Shown piece after piece: positions 1-3,428 of a stretch of DNA of 5,305 nucleotides. The DNA lies in assembly GCA_030631725.1 (NCBI GenBank), contig DAOVKO010000150.1, forward strand, positions 1-5,305. Direction: 5' to 3'. The notes beneath the pieces are model-generated. The model was given only the letters and a program-made list of their open reading frames with translations. It did no database searches and had not been told where the DNA came from. Source of the DNA: Actinomycetes bacterium. Lineage in GTDB: Bacteria > Planctomycetota > Phycisphaerae > JAACET01. The number at the start of each line of letters is the position of its first letter. Position 1 is the stretch's first letter. A program made the position numbers and the translations under genes.

Positions 1-781
1 ACATTCCGCAACTCGTGCATTCTTCAGCGTCGAAGAGTGGGTTGGGCCCTAATCTCCCTTCCGCGTTGTCGCGGGCCAGCGTCGAATGTTTGAGGGCATC
101 AATCCTCCCGCCCCCCAGCATGTTCAGGAAGCCCAGCCCCCCGCGAGATTCGCTGAACTCCACCAGCGGATACTTACCATCCGCCCCAAACTCAGCTTCT
201 TTGGCTGTGCTCGCCGCCGCCTCGAAGGCAGCCACATTGGTCTGGGCCGCCCGTGGCCACTGCTTCTTCACCGCTTCTTCCACCACCTTAATCGGAAAAC
301 TCAGCACCTTACACAACATCGCCAGCATGGGCATATTCAGTCGGCTCCGCGTCTGTTCAGCAATCTTGCTCGCGTCGAGGCAAATTACCCGTCCCGAGTT
401 CAATTCCAGAATGTCCCGCACCTCTTGGGGCAACTTGGTCGAGTTCACAATCACAATCGCATCGGGGTAGAGCCCTTTGTTCAACGCCAAAGGCCGGATC
501 AAGCTCTCGTGAAAGGCCACCAGGATATGAGGCCTGGTCGTTGGTCCCACTGCCCGCACCACCGTACCGGCCTTGCAGAAACGAACCGATACGTCTGTCG
601 GCGTACCCTTTTTCTCCGACCCATACTTGGCGTCGTAGCCTCCGTCCAGTCCCACTTCCAGAACCCCCAGCTTGAACAGCATCTTGGCCGCCATGTTCGC
701 CCCGTCGCCGCCTATCGCCGAGAGCAGGATATTGCAGAATCCCAGATCATCCTCAAACGGTAGTTTATAATCTTCAGACAT
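1..781 (-). CDS. 2-oxoacid:ferredoxin/flavodoxin oxidoreductase gamma subunit with C-terminal ferredoxin module (3' end missing)
   Basis: Seen: reading the minus strand from the ATG at 781 gives 260 codons with no stop, running off the left edge. The product has the gamma-domain glycine loop (IGGDGANMAAKML, residues 23-35) and the stretch YGSEKKGTPTDVSVRF. It ends in CTSCGM (Cys255, Cys258), the start of a 4Fe-4S CxxC motif. Known: in pyruvate, 2-ketoisovalerate and 2-ketoglutarate oxidoreductases this subunit works with alpha and beta thiamine-diphosphate subunits to decarboxylate 2-oxoacids to acyl-CoA, passing electrons to ferredoxin in the cytoplasm. Here gamma appears fused to a delta-type ferredoxin module. 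The start is supported by AAGGTGAGG (minus strand, 785-793) just upstream, with an in-frame TAG a little further up. Inference: alpha and beta genes probably lie beyond the left edge. The substrate cannot be told from this subunit. Confidence 0.88.
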   Translation of the reverse strand, partial: MSEDYKLPFEDDLGFCNILLSAIGGDGANMAAKMLFKLGVLEVGLDGGYDAKYGSEKKGTPTDVSVRFCKAGTVVRAVGPTTRPHILVAFHESLIRPLALNKGLYPDAIVIVNSTKLPQEVRDILELNSGRVICLDASKIAEQTRSRLNMPMLAMLCKVLSFPIKVVEEAVKKQWPRAAQTNVAAFEAAASTAKEAEFGADGKYPLVEFSESRGGLGFLNMLGGGRIDALKHSTLARDNAEGRLGPNPLFDAEECTSCGM

Positions 782-821
782 AACCCTCACCTTGCTGGTA
801 TGCTAACTTCTTGCCTCGGCT

Positions 822-845
822 TTAATTACACAATCGCCCAGCCAT
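822..845 (-). CDS. Possible 7-codon leader ORF upstream of the oxidoreductase gene
   Basis: Seen: an ATG on the minus strand begins the heptapeptide MAGRLCN and then TAA. It is preceded at 849-859 by the very strong ribosome-binding sequence AAAGGAAGGAG. It ends about 40 bases before the start of the oxidoreductase gene. Inference: if transcribed, it could be a translated leader that couples or tunes expression of the gene behind it. A strong purine tract before an ATG can also occur by chance, and the peptide resembles no attenuator peptide I know. Confidence 0.25.
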   Translation of the reverse strand: MAGRLCN

Positions 846-932
846 AGGCTCCTTCCTTTACCGGCCGTTGGATAAGCGCAAATCCTAGCTTTGTGCCCGA
901 TTTGATGGGCGCAAAAAATTTTACCACCAATT

Positions 933-961
933 ATCCTATACCTCTTGGCCTCTCAGGGCAA
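933..961 (-). promoter_or_regulatory. Weak candidate sigma-70-type promoter for the oxidoreductase gene
   Basis: Seen: on the minus strand TTGCCC (956-961) and TAGGAT (933-938) are separated by 17 bases; each matches the consensus at 4 of 6 positions. The predicted transcript would carry a leader of about 145 bases including the heptapeptide ORF. The match is poor enough that chance is likely. Confidence 0.2.
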
Positions 962-1026
962 GCAATTTCTCCCTCCGTTTATTCCTCCCCCCAGAATACC
1001 CCGTGTCCAAGCACCGCGTTCTTTAC

Positions 1027-1035
1027 TAAGGCACT
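1027..1035. repeat. Left 9-bp target-site duplication TAAGGCACT
   Basis: Seen: TAAGGCACT occurs immediately outside the left inverted repeat of the 1036-1206 element. It recurs exactly at 1207-1215 outside the right one, and the match does not extend further on either side. Perfect direct repeats hugging perfect inverted repeats are the signature of transposition. Confidence 0.85.
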
Positions 1036-1206
1036 TGCTCTGTTGAAAAAATATCGGGACGGTTCATTGCGAGCACTTCGTAGCTGGGCATAAACTCCGC
1101 GAAGCCTCTTATCACTGCTTTAGCAGTAATCTCAAAGCTCAGAAGTCGAGATTGCCACGGCCCCTCTGGGGCCTCGTAATGACAGAAAGAGGCTTTCAAC
1201 AGAGCA
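1036..1206. mobile_element. 171-bp MITE-like element with 13-bp perfect TIRs and 9-bp target duplication
   Basis: Seen: the ends are TGCTCTGTTGAAA (1036-1048) and its exact complement TTTCAACAGAGCA (1194-1206), flanked by identical TAAGGCACT copies. There is no transposase gene inside. The interior is palindrome-rich: ACTGC/GCAGT (1114-1127), AATCTC/GAGATT (1128-1153) and GGCCCC-TCT-GGGGCC (1159-1173). Known: such miniature inverted-repeat elements are moved in trans by a full-length insertion sequence sharing their ends. The CTGTTG core recalls IS6-family ends, but a 9-bp duplication does not fit IS6 (8 bp), so I do not assign a family. The perfect target duplication suggests a fairly recent insertion. 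A small protein read across it would be an accident. Confidence 0.85.
1064..1182. repeat. REP-like palindromic repeat (TCATTGCGAG...CTCGTAATGA) nested in the MITE
   Basis: Seen: TCATTGCGAG (1064-1073) pairs with CTCGTAATGA (1173-1182) with one mismatch. Between them lie AATCTC/GAGATT and the GGCCCC/GGGGCC hairpin. From memory, repeats with outer GTCATTGCGAG / CTCGCAATGAC and inner AATCTC / GAGATT arms are scattered between genes in many unrelated bacterial genomes; this looks like a degenerate member. It could form a long hairpin in RNA or single-stranded DNA. Confidence 0.7.
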
Positions 1207-1215
1207 TAAGGCACT
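1207..1215. repeat. Right 9-bp target-site duplication TAAGGCACT
   Basis: This is the exact partner of the copy at 1027-1035, directly abutting the right inverted repeat of the 171-bp element. Confidence 0.85.
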
Positions 1216-1353
1216 CTAAATACTTAGGTTTTCTAAACCCTCTCATTCTCAATATCTGGGAATCTCACGGAAGGTCCATATATTTTATCAAGTTTAGTAC
1301 TACAGCGCAGCTTGGCACGAGGTAACGTGATATAAGCCGTTATAATCAAAGCT

Positions 1354-1375
1354 CTTACACCAATGTAAGTGTAAG
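1354..1375. repeat. Small hairpin with alternative pairings inside the second MITE
   Basis: CTTACA-CCAA-TGTAAG is a perfect 6-bp stem. Because TGTAAG is repeated directly (1364-1369, 1370-1375), CTTACAC can alternatively pair with GTGTAAG, giving a 7-bp stem with an 8-base loop. No T-tract follows, so it is not a terminator. It may be an internal feature of the element or an operator-like site. Confidence 0.45.
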
Positions 1376-1422
1376 TCGTATTTGTTTTGAAGAAAGCGGC
1401 AAATGCGAGATTTTTACATAAC

Positions 1423-1436
1423 TTCTTCATGAAGAA
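1423..1436. repeat. Perfect 14-bp palindrome TTCTTCATGAAGAA
   Basis: The sequence equals its own reverse complement over 14 bases; a further GAAGAA half-site lies at 1389-1394. It is located in the second MITE about 60 bases upstream of the candidate -35 box of the first hydrolase gene. Symmetry like this suits a dimeric regulator, but it may simply be internal MITE sequence. Confidence 0.4.
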
Positions 1437-1496
1437 CGAATTAGAATCGAGCGGCATGCGCCAAGCTGCGCTGTAGTATTAAGGAAGAAAGAGTGC

Positions 1497-1524
1497 TTGC
1501 AAAACAGCAGGGCAGGTGTATATT
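1497..1524 (+). promoter_or_regulatory. Candidate sigma-70-type promoter of the hydrolase array
   Basis: Seen: TTGCAA (1497-1502) and TATATT (1519-1524), 16 bases apart, with TG directly before the -10 box. It lies just outside the right end of the second MITE. Transcription starting near 1531 would give a leader of roughly 108 bases. No competing promoter is evident in the 53-bp gap between the hydrolase genes, so it may serve the whole array. Confidence 0.4.
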
Positions 1525-1545
1525 GCGAGACAGATTGAGGATTTG

Positions 1546-1605
1546 GCGTTTTACCGCCGGGTGCGTTGCCCGGTCAGGCAAGACGCCGCAGGCCCCAAAG
1601 GGCCT
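1546..1605 (+). promoter_or_regulatory. Structured 5' leader of the first hydrolase gene
   Basis: Seen: GCGTTTT (1546-1552) can pair with AAGACGC (1580-1586) with one wobble, enclosing the hairpin CCGGG/CCCGG (1557-1573). A separate perfect hairpin follows: AGGCCC-CAAA-GGGCCT (1590-1605). There is no T-run after the last stem, so it is not an ordinary intrinsic terminator. It ends 21 bases before the Shine-Dalgarno sequence. It could affect mRNA stability or translation; it matches no riboswitch consensus I can recall. Confidence 0.4.
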
Positions 1606-1626
1606 GAACGGTTACCAAAAACGAAT

Positions 1627-1632
1627 AGGAGG
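1627..1632 (+). promoter_or_regulatory. Ribosome-binding site AGGAGG deciding the start of the first hydrolase
   Basis: A perfect AGGAGG lies 6 bases before the ATG at 1639, where a textbook signal peptide begins. This fixes the start there rather than at an in-frame GTG 41 codons upstream, which has no such site and would bury the signal peptide. Confidence 0.85.
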
Positions 1633-1638
1633 CTCAGC

Positions 1639-3339
1639 ATGAAGGTTCGAAAAACACTCTTGGCAGCAGTGTGGATTGCCCTTTTATCCAGCGCGGTCCT
1701 GCCCGCCTGGGCCCAACCGAGCAGGGTCTATAAGGTCTACGGCGTGTATGCCTACGGTCCCATGAACCGTAAGATCCCCGGCCTGAATCCCAATGCTGGT
1801 CCAATCGAAGTGATTCTTGCTCAAGGCGAGCTGGAATCGGTCTGCCTGGCGGTGGACAATCGCAAAGGCAGAGACACATTTGACTTCCGCGTGGTGCCAG
1901 ATTTTCCCAAGTTCCCGAAGGACAAGCTCCGTGTCGGGAGGCTGGTGTACTTATCGTCGCGCGATGAACCCATGGACGGCAGCGATGAGGTGGCTGACGC
2001 CATTGTGCCCATCAGCACCACTGAGCCCGTGACGGTGGCTGCCCGCGAGATCCGCCACATCTGGCTGACGGTCGATGCCCGCGGCGTGCCGGCCGGACAA
2101 TACTCCGGCAATGTCACCCTCCGCCCCATGACCGTGCGTCAGAACGGTCAGGTGCCCCCACACAAGCGCCAGCACGAAACCAAAAGAATACAAATCAATA
2201 TCCGAGTATTGCCGTTCGCCTTGCCTGACAAGACACCCATTAACGTTTTCAGTTGGGACATGGGCAGTTCGACCCGCGACGACGAGTGGCTGGCCAATTT
2301 TGTTGAACATCGCCAGAACGTCTTTCATATACGTATGAACACCCAGTCGGCGAAGTCCCGTGTGGAAAAGCTCAATCCCGACGGCACGCTCGCCGAGAAG
2401 CCGGACTTCTCCGAGTTGACCGAACGACTTCTGCGGGGAAAGCCGTACGGCAGGTTCTTCTTCGAGCCCTTCCGCTTCCGCTCAAGGGACAACCGCCCCA
2501 GAGGATGGAAATGCACGGACGGCAGCACAATACCATACCTCAGCGACAGATGGGCCATCGGCTACAAACAGTGGCTCAGGGCGTTTAAGGCCTACCTGGA
2601 GTCGCTCGGCATCGAGACCGACCAGTGGTACATCCTCACACACGACGAGGCCTTCCATCAAGATGGGAAGAAAGGTTCGCTCGGCTGTGCCAAGCTCACC
2701 TACCAGGTCGATCCGACCATACAGTTTTTTATGGATTCCTGGACCGGCGGGCCGGAAGAGCTCAAGCCCTGGCGTAGGACGAACACCACTTGGTGTCCGG
2801 ATTACGGCATCTACAACCTTGGCCCCTGGCACTGGATCAAAGCCGAGAAGAGGCCCACGTGGATGTATTTCTGCCATCAGTCCCAACGGGGGTTCTCGCC
2901 GCATACGTTCTACCGTGTGCGGGGCTGGCTGGCCTGGATTCGCAAGCTTGACGGGGTCGCCTTTTTCGCCCCGACGGTGTTCACCGGCAGCACGTGGAAC
3001 GATCTGGACGGTCCCTTTGGTGACACTTGTGTCGTGCTGAATGGTGCCGATGGTGAACCGGTCAACACCCGCCGGTGGGAGGCCTACCGAGAGGGCATCG
3101 AAGACTACCTCTACCTCTATTTGCTGGATAACCTGCTCAAGACAAAGAAGCCGCATGCCGGGCTGGCGGCCAAAGCCCGCAAGCTCATGGCCGACGCCTG
3201 CCTGGAGTTTGAGCTGGCCACGGATCATAGATACCTTGGCGAGCGGAAAAGGCGCTGGATTGTAACAGGAGCCAACGCCAAAGCCACACAAGCCCAGCGG
3301 AAACAGATAGCCGAATTGATCGTAGAGTTGAATCGCTGA
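1639..3339 (+). CDS. Secreted GH123/DUF4091-like glycoside hydrolase, array copy 1 (566 aa)
   Basis: Seen: a signal peptide with a basic start and hydrophobic core, probably cut after AWA (residue 25). A beta-rich N-terminal domain (about 30-215) carries VYAYGPMNR and AQGELESVCL (61-70). A barrel domain then holds the adjacent acid pair in WYILTHDEAF (Asp336-Glu337). RVRGWLAWIRKLDG is at 426-439 and RRWEAYREGIEDYLYLYLL from 478. Known: the last motif and an Asp-Glu pair typify GH123/DUF4091 proteins. Characterised GH123 enzymes are beta-N-acetylgalactosaminidases using substrate-assisted catalysis, in which the Asp positions the substrate acetamido group and the Glu is acid/base. Inference: exo-hydrolase on an amino-sugar glycan, exported to periplasm or outside; substrate unproven. 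The family usually has Pro after the acids; here it is Ala. First of at least three tandem paralogues, about 29 residues shorter than copy 2 before the RRWEAYREG motif. Six Cys of the mature protein outside the C-terminal helix region are shared with copy 2. Confidence 0.85.
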   Translation: MKVRKTLLAAVWIALLSSAVLPAWAQPSRVYKVYGVYAYGPMNRKIPGLNPNAGPIEVILAQGELESVCLAVDNRKGRDTFDFRVVPDFPKFPKDKLRVGRLVYLSSRDEPMDGSDEVADAIVPISTTEPVTVAAREIRHIWLTVDARGVPAGQYSGNVTLRPMTVRQNGQVPPHKRQHETKRIQINIRVLPFALPDKTPINVFSWDMGSSTRDDEWLANFVEHRQNVFHIRMNTQSAKSRVEKLNPDGTLAEKPDFSELTERLLRGKPYGRFFFEPFRFRSRDNRPRGWKCTDGSTIPYLSDRWAIGYKQWLRAFKAYLESLGIETDQWYILTHDEAFHQDGKKGSLGCAKLTYQVDPTIQFFMDSWTGGPEELKPWRRTNTTWCPDYGIYNLGPWHWIKAEKRPTWMYFCHQSQRGFSPHTFYRVRGWLAWIRKLDGVAFFAPTVFTGSTWNDLDGPFGDTCVVLNGADGEPVNTRRWEAYREGIEDYLYLYLLDNLLKTKKPHAGLAAKARKLMADACLEFELATDHRYLGERKRRWIVTGANAKATQAQRKQIAELIVELNR

Positions 3340-3428
3340 GTATCGATGAGACGTCTCTCGGATACAGGCTCGCGCCGGAAAGGAAAAATCATATGAAAAC
3401 GAAAACCTGGATCGCTATTTCCGTGGTC
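3337..3428 (+). repeat. 92-bp exact direct repeat, first copy (array junction)
   Basis: It runs from the stop codon of copy 1 through the linker to codon 12 of copy 2. It is identical to 5214-5305, exactly 1877 bases downstream. The base before each copy differs (C versus T in the last Arg codon), so the left boundary is exact. The right boundary is unknown because the window ends. Confidence 0.95.
3340..3392 (+). promoter_or_regulatory. 53-bp intercistronic linker with interrupted palindrome and RBS
   Basis: Seen: GTATC (3340-3344) pairs with GATAC (3361-3365). Inside these, GAGACGTCTC is a perfect 10-bp palindrome, separated from the outer arms by three unpaired bases on each side, giving a 26-base symmetric element directly after the stop codon. 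AAGGAA (3380-3385) then lies 7 bases before the next ATG. No T-tract follows, so this is probably not a terminator. It may be an mRNA hairpin adjusting stability or spacing between cistrons, or an operator. The tight gap suggests co-transcription of the array. Confidence 0.6.

Larger units (their letters stand above)
782..1026. other. Intergenic stretch without a supported gene
   Basis: This is the proximal half of the divergent spacer. Apart from the ribosome-binding site, the heptapeptide ORF and the weak promoter listed separately, I see no RNA gene and no convincing ORF. A 6-bp stem with one wobble pair (GTGCCC at 893-898, GGGCGC at 907-912) lies beside an A6T4 run, but it is not placed to terminate either flanking gene. 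Confidence 0.6.
1300..1476. mobile_element. ~177-bp second MITE-like element with long TIRs flanked by TA
   Basis: Seen: CTACAGCGCAGCTTGGC at the left end is exactly complementary to GCCAAGCTGCGCTGTAG at the right end. Both ends are bordered outward by TA (1298-1299 and 1477-1478). Allowing two mismatches, the inverted repeat extends to 25 bases (1294-1318 with 1458-1482). The interior is AT-rich, has no transposase, and holds two further palindromes. Known: a TA target duplication is typical of the IS630/Tc1-mariner superfamily. Inference: a non-autonomous IS630-type derivative. It could instead be a diverged element whose duplication is longer or lost. It lies just upstream of the predicted promoter of the first hydrolase gene. 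Confidence 0.7.

Noticed and set aside
15..763. Two overlapping plus-strand open frames (151 and 225 codons)
   Set aside because: Both are antisense to the oxidoreductase gamma-subunit gene, whose minus-strand translation shows clear family motifs; the plus-strand products have compositional bias and no recognisable domain.
893..919. Hairpin followed by an A6T4 run as an intrinsic terminator
   Set aside because: The stem is short with a wobble pair, the T-run is not directly adjacent, and both flanking genes are transcribed away from it.
893..1093. 66-codon plus-strand open frame
   Set aside because: It runs into the 171-bp mobile element, has no good ribosome-binding site, and its product looks like translated spacer.
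1026..1214. 62-codon minus-strand open frame
   Set aside because: It is essentially the 171-bp MITE translated from end to end; such frames arise from the palindromic sequence.
1233..1457. 74-codon minus-strand open frame
   Set aside because: It starts next to the right inverted repeat of the second MITE, spans most of that element, and has no Shine-Dalgarno sequence or known domain; it does not resemble a transposase.
1540..1620. Cyclic-di-GMP-I or other known riboswitch in the hydrolase leader
   Set aside because: The GGCCT and GGTTACC fragments recall the GEMM motif, but the GGCAAACC and GACGCAAAGCC signatures are missing, and no other consensus I know fits.
1516..1638. In-frame GTG start that would lengthen hydrolase copy 1 by 41 residues
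   Set aside because: The extension has no matching ribosome-binding site, overlaps the candidate promoter -10 box and leader hairpins, and would place the clear signal peptide internally. The ATG at 1639 has AGGAGG at ideal spacing.
2482..3291. Long minus-strand open frame (269 codons) opposite hydrolase copy 1, with a similar one opposite copy 2 (4794-5168)
   Set aside because: These mirror the codon bias of the sense gene. Their similarity to each other follows from the conserved sense paralogues, and neither has a ribosome-binding site or domain.
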